NCBI RefSeq assembly: GCF_018691265.1
Contig: NW_024881272.1
Span: 25,843,323 to 25,907,322, forward strand
DNA from: Tyto alba
Lineage: Eukaryota > Chordata > Aves > Strigiformes > Tytonidae
Direction of reading: 5' to 3'
Length of the DNA: 64,000 nt
Positions within the stretch are counted from its first letter, which is position 1, and the number at the start of each line of letters is the position of its first letter. The notes beneath the pieces were generated by a model. That model saw only the letters and a program-made list of their open reading frames with translations. It was not told the origin of the DNA and ran no database searches. A program made the position numbers and the translations under genes. This document shows, piece by piece, positions 25,757 to 37,741 of the stretch.

Positions 25757-27889
25757 CAAAAACAAACACAAAACCCAAAGGGCAACAAACCTGCTAAACA
25801 TCTGCTGAGTGTTTTCCTACCATACAACTGTTAGAGATTCCTGGGAATAGGGGAGCAAAACCCATTGCTGCCCAAGTGCTCAGAGCAGACCTGTCCCCCG
25901 AGCCCGCGGGACGCCAGCACCGCACCGCAGCTTCTCTGCTCCCCGGGCAGCCACGCACGCTGGAGTCACGCGAGTGGTTTTGCTTTCAGGATCCTCGCCA
26001 GCATCGCTACTAAATTACCAAGTCATTAAAAGGCTTTGTCAATCTTTACTGGAGAAAAAATGTTCTCCAGAAATTAAATTTAACACAAAGCCAAAAACAC
26101 ATCCTGGGATTTATGATCTGAAGAAGCAGTGAGAGGCACCAGGCCAAAGAACAGATTTGTTCTCTACTTCGCTCCAAAGCTTTCATTGCCCAGAGAGATT
26201 GATGTGCAGGGAGGGATGTGAGCAGCGCAGGGAGGGAGCTGCGTGGAGGCCAGGACCAGGGCTTGAAACACCAGCTCTGGCCCCTGCAGCTGAGGTGCTG
26301 AGGTGGGACCTACCAGCTTGGAGCAAACAGGCTCTGCAAAGTCACCAATGCCTCAGCTTCCCCTTGGGCAGGGACCCAGCACCTGCCCCCGCTTTCTGGG
26401 AAGAAAAGCAAAGTCCTTTGGGAATGGACCCGGACACATCCTGAGTCTAACTGCTGGAAAAGGGCATCAGCAGCGAATGCAAGAACAGGTTTTCCTGGTG
26501 TTCACCTTTATGCATCCAACTCGGCTGGTGCTCTTCCCTCACTGGCCAAGTACTTGGGACAGATCCACATAAAGAGATGGAAAATGGGAGATCTCCCAAG
26601 GTTTAGCTGTGGCGCAGAGTCCAGCTGAGCCTGATGTTCAGAGCTGTCGCGTTCCTGGAAATCAGGCTGTGGTCCGCTGGGGCTTGGGGGAACAGGAGAC
26701 CCGTCCAAGTCCAAATCGGTGCTCGCACTGCCCGTTTTGGGAAATCCAAAGCGCGAGCTGCCGTTCAGCAAGCTTAGACAGCAGCTGCCTGTGACATGAC
26801 CGTGCACATCCCGCCGCCGGCCCGTGCCAGCGGGGCCTGGACCGGCACCATGGCGGCAGCCTGCAGCGCTCTGCCTTCGGTTCCCACGTGCAAAATCAAA
26901 GCTTCCCCAAGAGGAGCCTTGGCAAAGGCTGCAAGCCCACGTCACCACGCCGCAGTTCCCATCACGGGGTGGTGCCGGCACCCCGGGGGCTCACATGCCC
27001 CTTCCTGAAGTATCTGCAAACCCCCCAAATCAAACCTTGTCCCGCTCCCAGGAGTGGGCATGGAGTGAAGCAGGCAGACACGGAGCTGTCACCCCACTGT
27101 CACCCCGTGTTCCTGCCAAGGACAGTCGGAGGAGGATGAGCAAAGCTGCTGGGCGGAAAGAGGCCGCCGCTTCCCGTGGGACACCCGCGCCGTGGCATGC
27201 TCAGTGCTCACCCCCATTCGCACTCCCAAAATAGCCTCGGCTTTGCAGAGGTCTGGCTATCAACCCAGCTGAACGGCCACAAAACCCCGTCCACGGCTGT
27301 GAAGGCTGCTGGCTTCGATCCTGCCCCTGTTTTCACCAGTGACAGCAGAAGCAAAACTCAGTTAGGTTTAGCAAGAACCAAATGAATGCAGGGTTAAGCT
27401 CTGCAAGGGCAAGGCAGAGCTGCTGCTGGGGATGTAGCAGGCAGAGACACGTGAAAAACTGATTTCCTAGATTGCTGGCAGGTCCTGAGATGAAAGGAAA
27501 TGAACTGGATGGGGGTGTTGTAAGTTCAGGGTCAAACTAAGCCACTAATTTCACATTTGAGGGTTGTTTTGGTTTTTTACTTAAGCTTTTTTTTTTTCTT
27601 TTTCTTTTTTTATCATTTGAAAACCACAGAGGAACACAGCAAGGCAAAGCCTTTGTTGTAAATTAAAAACAACTCTGGAAGGTCTGTTTAGAAACTGGCA
27701 AAACAAAAGGGGAAAGCAGGCAGAGCAGCAGGAGGGGGGGCTTCCTCCCTCCCAGTCCTGCAGGCGCAAGGCAAGGTCACCAAAGAAAACCTCCGGTTTT
27801 GACCCCAAATAAGCTTTAGTCAGAAACCCAGTGGGAAGGATCAGTCAGACACATCTCTGGTCTCCAGGGTGATGGCACCAGGGATGGTC

Positions 27890-28010
27890 CCACGCTCCCT
27901 GCCTCAGTTTCCCCAATTTCAAAACTCCTCTCCTTCCCCAGGCTGCTTTTATATCAAGGGCTACAAAAGCAAAGGCTTCAGAGGGAAAAGTGCTTTGCAG
28001 TTTCCCCTGG
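27890..28010 (+). mobile_element. Possible MIR-like SINE remnant
   Basis: The sequence contains CTGCCTCAGTTTCCCCA, a hallmark of the MIR core region, followed about 80 bp later by GTGCTTTGCAG, which resembles the MIR 3' part. The sequence between is diverged. This is an eyeball match to an ancient family and may be chance. Confidence 0.3.
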
Positions 28011-30500
28011 GAAGCGTTATTGATCGTGAGAGGTAAGGAGGGAGGAAGGCTCTGACACCAGCACCTCCCACAGCTCTGGTGCCGAGCGCGTCCTCTCTGG
28101 ATCTGGCCTGAGACAGTTACACACTTGCACAAGTATCTGACTGGAAGCCGCAGGCAGCTGCTTTAGCAGCTCCAGCCCTCGGCGCACAGCGAGGGTTCCA
28201 ACGCCCCGGGCAATCTGCAGGGAGACTCCGGTTCCCACTTTGAGAAGAGGCTGTGGAGATGGAGCCCGTATCCATGCAGCTCCAGGCACCACAGAGCAAA
28301 GTGTAGGTTAAATACTACAGCTCTGCACATCCCCTTCGGGCTTCCCCGGGGCATCTTGCTTTCAGCAGCCCAGATGTGTACTTCTGCTTCCCTGCTTTAG
28401 GGGATTCCCTTCTCCCCACCACACACAGCATAAAAGTCCCATCCTGCCGGGTGCCTGGCAGAGGAGCAGGGCAGGCATCAGCTCAGCCACTGCCTGCCAG
28501 AGCCCCAAAACAGCCAGCCAGCCTCCAGCTGGAAAGTCTGACCAGAAACCAGCTGGCCCTGGGGCTCGGCTGGCTTTTCGCTGCTCTAGGAAACGTTACT
28601 GTCTGGCTGCTGACTCGACAGCCCTGTCTCCGAACTTCAAGCCCCAGAGAAGTCCTGTTGCAAAGTTTGGTCTTCAACCTGTCGCAGAGTATCTTTGCTG
28701 GTTAGGGCTTTCTCTTGGTGGACTTGTGTCCCGAAGACCAAGGCTGCTTTTCCTGAGCAACCCTTGAACTGCAGCCACTCCAGCCCCAATCCAGGCAGGG
28801 GCTGTGGGCGCACAGTGCTCCCAGGGAAGGGAAGGTATCCCCTCTTTTCCAACCTTTGCAATAGCCACGTCTAAGTTTTAATCATCTAAGGAAGGAGGAC
28901 TGCATAAGGAGGATACTGGGGAGCACAGTCTCGGGGTGCTGGCCCCGCTCCATCTGTGCTTCCTGCTGGAGCCAAGCCCCAGCTGGGCTGTCCGTGAGAA
29001 ACGGGGTTATTGGCTGCTGATCCCAAATATAACCCAAACGACGGAAAATTCCAGGAAACAAGCCAAGACAAGATGCTGGGAGGGGGATCAAGGCCCAGCA
29101 CACGGGCTGGGGGAACGGCAAAGAAGCCCTGAGCTCTCAGCAGCATCTCCCTACCGCCAGACCCTCTTTGTGCAAAACCCCCCCCCCGGTGCCACAGAGA
29201 CCCACGCGAGGTGAGAGGATCCTCCAAGGCAGCCCTGAGCATCCACCTCGGGAGCAGCAGCAAGACTCACCCCGCTGTGCCCTGGCTGGGGGCAGCTGCC
29301 AGTGGGAAGCTGTTCTGGTGCTTCCCCTGGCTTGCCTGGCACCTGGAAAGCCCCAGCTCATGCAAAATGGACCCAGCACGACCTGCAGGAACGGGACCAC
29401 ACGCACCTTGGCTTGCCCCCCATCTGCTCCCACTGACCCCCAGCCCTGACCCACTCCTTACCCTGCCTCCCTGCCACACCACCAGCAAAGCAGCAGCTCC
29501 CTGAGGACCACAGCCTGGCCCAAAGCCACTAGAAAAGTTTTTCCCAAGTCACCCAAGATGCGTCCAAGCAGAAAAGCAAAGCCCCATCTCTCCAGGCTAG
29601 AGGCAGCATGTCCAATTCATTTTGGGGGTGATACCCGGTGGGGCCAGGGGCTCTTTGGCGGTACCTCATTCCTGGGGGCTGGGATGTCGCTGCTGCCACC
29701 GGTGACTTGCTGGGAACCCTGCAGAGAGGCGTCCAGTGACCTCTGCTGTGTCCAACTGCTCTGGTTCGGTCCCGAGGGCGATTACTCTGCCGTCAGAGCC
29801 GTAATCCCAAACACCGGGAGCTCCAGGCCTGCGAGCTCAGGGAAGAAGACGAGAGGAGATAAACCAGCTGCTGAAAACCCATCTCCACTGCTTGCTCTCA
29901 CCCAGTTTCCCCCCCACACCCCACCCACAACTTTCTGCCCTCCCTCCGACACTGGCAAATCTGCTGCCGGGACTGTCCCACCCAGGAAACGGGTGTCTGC
30001 CCACACAGGGTGCTGCCTTTCCCTGTGGGTCCCCCCGCTTCTTGTGCACTGCCAGCTGTCTGCAGTACTCCCTGCCCCACCGCCGCCAGCTCCCAGACCC
30101 TCCTGCATCCCCAAAACAGGCTCCCTTGGTATTTGCACACTGGCAGCTGAGCTGAGGCACGCTGGAGGAAGGGGAAGAGCCTTCTGCAGGCGTCTGTGCC
30201 CTGGTTGGGTGAAGGATTGCTCCTTCCTAGGCTAACCCCAACCAGGTCTTGCCCAACCCGTGCTTAAAAACACCCCAGGAGCATCCTCAGGGGTGCATCA
30301 CTGGCTTTTTCCACCCCCAGGACTCACCTCATCCCCCGGCACAGCCAGCTTCCAGTCCCAAATCCCTCTGCAGCACTTTGTGCTCTTACTAAGGAAAAAC
30401 GGAGGAAAAATTAAGTAGTCCAAACGAGGCTCCCTGTCAGGACTGTCGGCGGGCTGGGGATCACAGCAGCAGGGAGAGCTGCTGCGCTCCGGCGCTCGCT

Positions 30501-30520
30501 GGGGTTTCGTTAGCGAAACC
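30501..30520. other. Perfect 8-bp inverted repeat with a TTAG loop
   Basis: The arms GGGTTTCG (30501-30508) and CGAAACCC (30513-30520) flank TTAG. It lies in a CpG-rich stretch about 0.5 kb downstream, in transcription direction, of the candidate MOB3C first exon. No function is evident. Confidence 0.75.
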
Positions 30521-30929
30521 CGGGGCCGAGGGTTTTTCTCCAGCCGGTGATGTCACATCCTGACCCCGCCGGCAGCTCCAGCTGTCCCTGCAAAACCCGC
30601 GGGGAAACCGGGCTGCCGGCCCTCTCCAGCGCCGCGGCGAGCACCCACGCTCATGGGTGGGCACCCGCACCGGCACCCACGCACCCTTCCTGGATGCTGA
30701 GGTCCTTTTTGGTGCGCAGTCCCACGCCGCTGGCTGGTTCCAGGCTTTCACGGGACAGCAGCACGCTGGGGGAAAGGCGATGAAATTGCACAGTATTTTC
30801 CCTCCCTCCTCTTTTGCGCAGTCCCTCTCCCTTCATCCTTCCCCCTCTGCACGCACACAAAAATCAGCCGGAGGTTTCAGTGCCAGGCCAAGCTGGACGC
30901 CGTCCAAAACAGAAAAGCCAAAGAGAAAG

Positions 30930-30948
30930 AAAAAAAAAAAAAAAAAAA
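30930..30948. repeat. A19 tract
   Basis: A homopolymer A run on the + strand, 40 bp from the candidate MOB3C first-exon donor. Confidence 0.85.
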
Positions 30949-30989
30949 CAAAAAACCAGAAAAACTTCTGCTGCACAGAGCAGACTTAC

Positions 30990-31012
30990 TTTCTGTCGGT
31001 CTCGGAGGTGGG
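30990..31012 (-). other. MOB3C: Candidate non-coding first exon of MOB3C
   Basis: On the minus strand a strong donor, GACAGAAA followed by GTAAGTCTG, lies at 30989. It is about 50 bp downstream of a TATTTAAG element in CpG-rich sequence, which fits a short 5' non-coding exon joining to the acceptor at 22335. The start near 31012 assumes initiation about 30 bp from the TATA-like element. This is inference; another donor-like site at about 30326 is an alternative. Confidence 0.35.
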
Positions 31013-31037
31013 GTGAGTTCTGAAGCGCACTGCAGTA

Positions 31038-31045
31038 CTTAAATA
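31038..31045 (-). promoter_or_regulatory. TATA-like element, candidate MOB3C promoter
   Basis: The minus strand reads GGTATTTAAGTACTG in a CpG-rich setting, with a consensus splice donor a short distance downstream. The position and orientation suit MOB3C transcription. It is supported only by motif and context. Confidence 0.35.
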
Positions 31046-34000
31046 CCGCTCGGCGAAAGCAAGCCTGCGCCAGCACGCTCAGCGCCAGCGTGGGAGGGCT
31101 CGGCGCGGGCCGGGACTCTGCTTCGGGGTCAGACGCCTGGGTGGGGATGTAAAACTGGTGGTGTGCCCCACGTGTGATATTCATGGGTGCCGCGGTGGGG
31201 TGGGAGGCCGCAGCATGGCCCTGGAGCTCATGGTCCCCTTCCTGGCACGGCAGCGTCTTTCCCCGGGGGAGCAGCCCGGCTCAGCCACGGCGAGACTTGA
31301 TACTCGTGTTGCTGGAAACATCTGCAAATTGTTTGGCACCAGGACAGTTCTAGTGAGGGAAACATTTCTAGGCTTTGCTTTAATGGGTGTTAAACTCGGG
31401 TTCAACCAAGCATTTGCAGGTGATGCTGTGAGCTGGGGGCCGGGGTGCAGGGTGAGGTGGGGGTAAGGAGCAGCAGGAGTGTGAGAAAGGAAACCACAAA
31501 CCCGGTAGCCTGAGACGGCAGGAGGATCCGGCCACTGGGTATGTTTGTATGAAGCAGGAGGGTTTAGGATGAGGGTTTGCCTCCCTGAACCCCGCCTGGC
31601 TTCTGCTGCTGCAGCTGTGGATTTACCTTCTGACCCCATACAGACCATGCATCCAGCAGGACGCATCTCTGCAGGATTTGGACTCCTTCCCCTGTAATGG
31701 GGCTTCTCAGCTATGGGTGATGCCCTCAAGGCACAACGTTCAGCTAATTCAGTAAATCCCTAACCTCGAAAGCTCAGATCTGGGTGTACATCCACCCCAG
31801 GGCATGTGGGCTGGTTTGTGGAGGCAGAGCCTTTTCCACATCAGCCTTTTCCCACCCCTGAGCGAACCTCTCACTGTCATTGCAGATAGTCTCAGGTCAA
31901 AGCAACACCCCTAAAATCAGGATCTGGCTCAAGTAGCCCAGCAGACTCTTCCTAGCTGCTGGCAAACCAGCTCCATGTCTGGCTGCAGCAACAGCAGCTC
32001 TGTGAAGTCTTTTTTCAGCACCTGAGGGAGCATCCCCAATGCTGGATGCGCCCTGCTTGCGCATCGCAGCCACCCCAAATCCCAGCAAGGGCTGAGCAAC
32101 GCTGCTGTCCTCCACTCCAGGGACCTGGCAGGCACCCGTGTCTGCGCTCCTCCCCAAGGGATGCAGGAAACCACAAAATGTCCTCCGACCTTGTGAGCAG
32201 GAGAAGGAGGTCTGCAGAGCAGATGTAACTCCTGACAGCTAACGTCAAGCCAGGAGGAAACTTTCAACTGAAACCCCAGCCAAAAAATGGCACAAACCCA
32301 AAACTGAGGGGGCTTGGCCGTGTAGCAAAGATCCTGGAGGAAACTCATGGCCAGGATTTATATCCAGGCGAGATGGAGCCAAAATACTTAAGAGGAAAGA
32401 TGGGGTCCTCCCACCCTCAGTGGTCTGGAGCCAAAGGAGAGGGGCCAGGAAAACAGCACGAGGGCTGAAGTTGCATCAGCTGCCACCCCACAAGTCCACA
32501 GGGGTGGGCAGCACCTCCCAGTCAGGGAGTTACCCCTTTGCATGAGGTTTTGGAAACCTCGCAGAGCAGAGAGCCCGCAGTCCCGGAGCCTCCCGGGGTC
32601 CCAGCTGCAGGGAGGGAGGGCAGGAGTCACTTGGGAAAGAGGAAGAGGTCTGAGGGGCAGGATTGGGGCAGGAGGGATGTGTTATTGTGAAGAGGGCATT
32701 TGTCTGCCCTGGAGAAAGGAAGAGGGGGGAGTTTGGCCTCGCTCCTGAAGGCAGGTGCATAGCTGAATTTATCGGGGGGAAGGAAGCGGGGAAGGAAGCA
32801 AGCCCGGAGCACTGGGCGGCTCCATCGGACCTCACGGGTGGTCATGGAAAGAAGCCCAACGCGGGGATGCAGCTTCACACATCCTGGCAGGACACAGCTG
32901 GGCTGGGGGGTGGGTGCAGTGAGCCTCCTGCAAGCCCCCTGCGGCACTGGGCCAGGCTCTCCCTTGCACGGCCAGCACCCCTTCGGCGCAGCACCCCCCG
33001 GGCCAGGGAGACGCTCGTTCCCAGGCTTTGTGTGCCTGCACAGACCACAAGACACAGCAAAGGGAACAATGGGGTTGCTCCAGTTATTCCCAGAGAGGCA
33101 AAGGACGTGCCCGCCTCGGCTATGCAGCGTCAGGAACAGTCAGTTCCCCCTCTCTGCTCCACCAAGTCCTGCGCAGGCTCAAAGATAGGGACTGAGAACT
33201 TCCTCAGCTGCGGATCAGAGGGCACTGGAGTCTTGCTATTTTCTAAGGCAGAGGGAAAAAAACCGGCACAGATGAAAAAGCACTGGAGTCAGCATTTTAA
33301 GTGAGGGTAAGAACATCATCCTTCAATCTGCACTTCCTTGATTGCTGCGACAGCCGCCTTTCACAAACCAGGGTGTCTCCTGTTTGCCTTTCGCAAACCA
33401 GGGGAGCAGGACGGGCTCTGGGTTTCCTGCTGACGTGGGGGTACATCTCCCTGGGGTGACAGGGGTGCGTGGGCAAGCCGGGGGTTCGAGATGCTGGTAA
33501 CAAAGAGCATCTGGCTGCTAAACTTGCTCTGCTGCTCCCTAGCAGGAGCTGCTGCCACGTCCCTGAGCCTGGGCTCTCCTCCAGCCAGAGGCAGAGCGCA
33601 GACAGCACCGAGGGAAGGAGGTGGCACCTACAGCACCTGGTTCTCCCGTGAAGTCCTTGCTGCAGGCTGCTGCAGGGGCTGAAGCCTACACAGAGCCACA
33701 GGGTGACTTGGGCTTCTCCTCCGTGAACACGATCACTCGAGGGCTACTAAAGACAGCTCAGGATAACCCTGGCTCACAAACGGCTGAAAAATCAACAAAG
33801 CGACCTGGAAAACTAGCACAGGATGCTTGCCCTTCCCCAGGGCAGTTCATTTAGGATCTAGGACGCTGGGCTTAGGGGAACTGTTGTCTAACACAGTGCA
33901 GCCCACCACATTATCGACCACAGAGGAGCAGCCTGGGCATCTAAGTGCTTTTTAGCACAAAACTCACCCTAAGCTCAGAGAGCTGACCAGACAGGCTCAC

Positions 34001-34600
34001 GCAAGCTGTGTGTGTGCCGACAGCTCAGAATAAGGAGACAAACCTTCCCTCTAGCGGCTGCACGGCCCAGAAGCCTCGCAGTTCCCTTCCCTCCCCGCGC
34101 CCAAACCAACAGCGTTATTTCCACCAGCCCTTAGGCTCAACACGGATCCTAAATGCCTCCAATCTAACCACCCCACGCGAGTTTCTAGCGGCTCAACCCC
34201 GGCACAGCTGCCAGTTTGCGCAGAGCTGCGGCTCGTAGGGCCCCGTGGGCAGCCCCTGCCAGGCTGCCGGCAGCGCCGTTCATGCGTAAGTACGAGCCAG
34301 AAAAGGCACACGGCCACCACAGCTGGCCTATTTCTGCAGCAAGGATGGTTTGTGGGGCCAGTTCTTCAGCTGAGTTACTCCCCCTTACAGCAAGCGTTCG
34401 TTGGGACAGGAGATCAGGCCTAAAGTTTCTCCTGGACATTTTTATTATGGGTCTTTGTCCCGGTTTCAGCCTCATTGCCATCACAGCAGCAGTCAGCACA
34501 GATCTGAGTGGGCTGTTCAAGTTCTAACTGTAGCACAAGCGCACACATTAGCATATATATTTCCAAAAGTACCAAAAGTTTCCACTTTTCCATTTACAAA
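31046..34600. other. Intergenic region between MOB3C and ATPAF1
   Basis: GC-rich sequence with no recognisable gene. The longest open frame (32663-33304, +) encodes low-complexity sequence with no known motif. A short direct repeat of CAAACCAGGG sits near 33366 and 33397. The boundary on the right is set by the inferred end of the ATPAF1 3' UTR. Confidence 0.55.
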
Positions 34601-34608
34601 TTAGGGAG

Positions 34609-37546
34609 TTTATTCACAATGTGTCAAACTTGCACCCTACAACTGGGCCACTGAATAGTGAAACAACTCTGTTTTCCATGACCAAGATGCTCTGGTTTGA
34701 CGACGCAGCATCTCAGGCTACCGGGCCATCTACTCTTACAATCTGAATGCCAACATGACATTATCTGTAGGAATACAATCTGTATACAGATCCTACAGGA
34801 ATACAGTAGGGAATAGTTGTCTGAAGCTTCCCCGCTCACAACAGCACAGTCCATCAGCCTGCCTTCCTGGAGAAAACACAGCAGTAACATTTCTGGGGCT
34901 GCAACCAACCCCATCCTCAGCAGCAGATCTGGGAATACCTCCCAGGAGGGTGTGCACCTTTCAGTTTTGTAAGCCCTCAGCTGTCTCCCTGCCACTGCAC
35001 ACACACGTACATACAAATCTAGCCAGCTTTTTGCTCCTCTTCTTCTCGGGGAGATGCGATACAGCACCAGGTCAGTGACACCAAGTCAGTCATTCCTGTG
35101 TCAAGTGGTCTCACCCTGAGACAAGGGTTAAGGTGTTACGGTGTGCACTTCGAGGCACATGAATACACCTGCAGAAAAAAAGCCCCCTCCATCAGTCCAT
35201 TCCACCTTCGCCAGGGCCAGAAAATGCAGTCTCTTGCAATATGGCTGCAGGCAGCATGATCAGCTTGGCCTTTTCAGTTTGGGTCTTATTTAAAAGCTGC
35301 TCCAATGCATGCAATGCAAGAAATGTTTCCTTTTCTTGACTTTGCCATTTCTGTCTATTTTAAGACCTTGGAGAAGTCCGTAGATTTGGATTAATTACAC
35401 GATGGGTTGAAAAAAAACACTCAAAATTACAGGTACTGACTGCTACAGCCTTCACTAAAGACTCTGATCTTTTAAGCTCACAAGGAGGCTCAGGTGTAGA
35501 TTTGGAAGCCTTGAATTTCACTCCTGTTGCCCATTACTCATCCAGGGATGTTATATTACAGCTGTATTAAAAATGAATACAGCAACTTTGACTTCTTCAA
35601 AGCAGGAAGTGAATAATGAATCAAAACTGCCCTTATTTCAGCTAAGGAAAAATGATAAATGGAGCATGAATCCTGTAGAAGTAGAAAGGCTCTTTAATAA
35701 AGGTGCTTTGCTGTTCATATTCTAACAGCCCTATCCACATCTCCTCTGATTATTCTCCTGCTATGCACAGACTCACAGACTCAACACAATCAGAAACAAA
35801 GAGACACCATTACCAGGAAGAAAGACCATCTCTTTGCAGCAAAGCTTCAGATGTGCCTCTCCGAAAAACATAATTCCCTGAATGGACGAGTTCACACCCA
35901 GCATATATGAGTCACTGCTAAAATAGACCCCAACAATAAAACCTTACTATCAACCATTAGTGCTTAGCTGAACACTGTTCGTGTCCAAAGAATGAGCTGC
36001 AAAAGTATGGAGTGACAGTATTACAGCGACAGGGTCCTACAATTACACTAGCAAACAGATTGTGTAAGAGCCCTTTATAATTAATCAAACCTCCGTATCA
36101 GGTTGTGGTTAAGGGTAGCACAGAAAATCGGTTACCAGCCCTGCCCCAAAAATATGTCATCCTCTGACAGAACCTAGCTGCATCCCCTTCTTGCCTCCGT
36201 TTCGTTGGCAAAGGAGGGAATGCTTGCCAGCTTCAGCAGGCTGATGGAGGATGCAGTGCGGCCCAGACATAATGGATAATTAGTGCTAAGGGCAATTTAG
36301 TGCCAGGGACTTGATGTGGATATGGGAAAGTGTTCAGCGTTGCTCCTGGGAAGCTCCAGGCTGTCCTGTTTACCTGTCCACCTGTGCAGTGGTGGTGGGC
36401 TGGTAGCGCAGGCACAGGCTGCACGTCGTGCTGCTGCAGAATGCCCTTGTCCACAGACGGGCTGGCTGCCTCTGCTGGGAATGAAAACAAGAAAAGCTCT
36501 AAGCATGAATGCTTTGGGATTCTTCTGTTGAAGGCAGGTTTAAAAAACCAAGCCAGCTGTACTCCTTAAAAGCCAGATTCCTACCAAGGCTGCCATGCTA
36601 AAGCAGCTATGCATGTTCATACCAATACATTTTTCTCATGAGTTGTCACTTAGCAATTGAGAAGCCGGTTGGTGGCTCGCTCTCTGTTACTGCGCCAGTC
36701 CATCTTGCTTTTATTATGGATAGTGCCTTTCCTGAAACAGGAACAAGAGCTATTTTCTGTCCCTTCAAATACCATTTGTAGATGCCAGTGTGAGAAAAAT
36801 TAATCCTATACAGCAGGCAGTAATTCCTCTACACTATTAAAAAATATACAAAAATAAAACCATGCTCATAATATCATATTCCTCAAAAAAAAAAAATATC
36901 TCTAAGACAAAAACACATCAACAGGATAAAATTTATATACCAATTAAGCAGCAAAATTCCCAGAACAAATCTAGTCATTCTATTTTTTAATCCTGAGAAA
37001 AACACAGGCCACAGTATACATCTGAGCAAGGAACCTCACACACAAAGTAACAAAGAGTAGTCTGTTTTAGACCACTGGTCTTATTGTTTCTTCTTGATGG
37101 ACAAGTCTGTATAAATTCCACACAGATTAAAAAGCACCAGACCATGCAATTATAATGGCACAGGGCATTTCAAATCATTTACTGAGAAGAAACACTGGTT
37201 GTTAGCTCTCTCCTGATGTCAGTACAGTCCATTACATAGCTCCCATTCTGTCACTTCATTTTAGATTTCAAAAATATAGCATGCAGCAGGAAGTTACAGG
37301 ACAGGAAAACGGCTTGTTCTGATGAAGTTACACTGAAAGGCCCCATTTTGGCAATTAGTTATTGTCATTCAAATGGCCCAAGTCCTCATTTTGCATCAGT
37401 ACCAGACAGGCTTGACTATCACACTCCCAGGATGTCTCCAGATCCTTTCTGTAGCCAAACCAAGTTCGTAAAACAGAAGAGACAGGACCACCCCATCTAG
37501 GAAGACCCCTGCCTGCTGCTGGCTCACTTCACCTGCAGGTCAGGCT
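34609..37546 (-). other. ATPAF1: Probable 3' UTR and flank of ATPAF1
   Basis: This AT-rich stretch follows the ATPAF1 stop codon. AATAAA hexamers on the minus strand occur at 36710-36715 and 34609-34614, giving possible 3' UTRs of about 0.83 or 2.9 kb. Which of them is used cannot be read from sequence. No further coding exon is seen. Confidence 0.45.
36710..36715 (-). terminator. Candidate ATPAF1 poly(A) signal (proximal)
   Basis: AATAAA on the minus strand, about 0.83 kb beyond the stop codon. A more distal copy is at 34609-34614. Confidence 0.35.
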
Positions 37547-37741
37547 CTACGACTTGTCAGAAACCTGACCAGGCCTCAGTTCTCTTCCGAGCCCGCTTTG
37601 CTCAAGCTCTGCTATAACTGACATATACTTAAATTCACTAGATCTGTGGTTGAAGGTCTCCACTAATTCATAGGTCTCAGAACGATCTGTTGCATAGAAA
37701 AGCTGCACCTGATTTGCCAAGCACTGTGCTTCATGGACCAC
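37547..37741 (-). CDS. ATPAF1: ATPAF1 coding exon 9 (terminal)
   Basis: It encodes the last 64 residues, including [17 protein letters not shown] and [16 protein letters not shown], then a TGA-region stop at 37547. The acceptor is TTTGCAG. This is the most conserved end of the ATP11 domain. Confidence 0.96.
   Translation of the reverse strand: MVHEAQCLANQVQLFYATDRSETYELVETFNHRSSEFKYMSVIAELEQSGLGRELRPGQVSDKS

Larger units (their letters stand above)
22335..30989 (-). other. Probable 5' intron of MOB3C
   Basis: This is a GC-rich stretch between the 5' UTR acceptor and a candidate first exon near 31 kb. It contains A-tracts at 23386-23405 and 25738-25756, a GGGA-rich run near 24640, a duplicated AGGACATGGGGCTG motif at about 24724 and 24750, and a possible MIR-like remnant near 27.9 kb. 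Open frames such as 29558-30235 (+) show no recognisable domain. The extent as one intron depends on the first-exon call being right. Confidence 0.45.

Noticed and set aside
29558..30235. 225-codon open frame on the plus strand
   Set aside because: Pro/Ser-rich with no homology that I recognise, and two other frames are open across the same stretch.
32663..33304. 213-codon open frame in the MOB3C-ATPAF1 intergenic region
   Set aside because: No known motif, no evident splice partners or promoter, and opposite frames are also open. It could be tested with RNA-seq, but I would not call it a gene.
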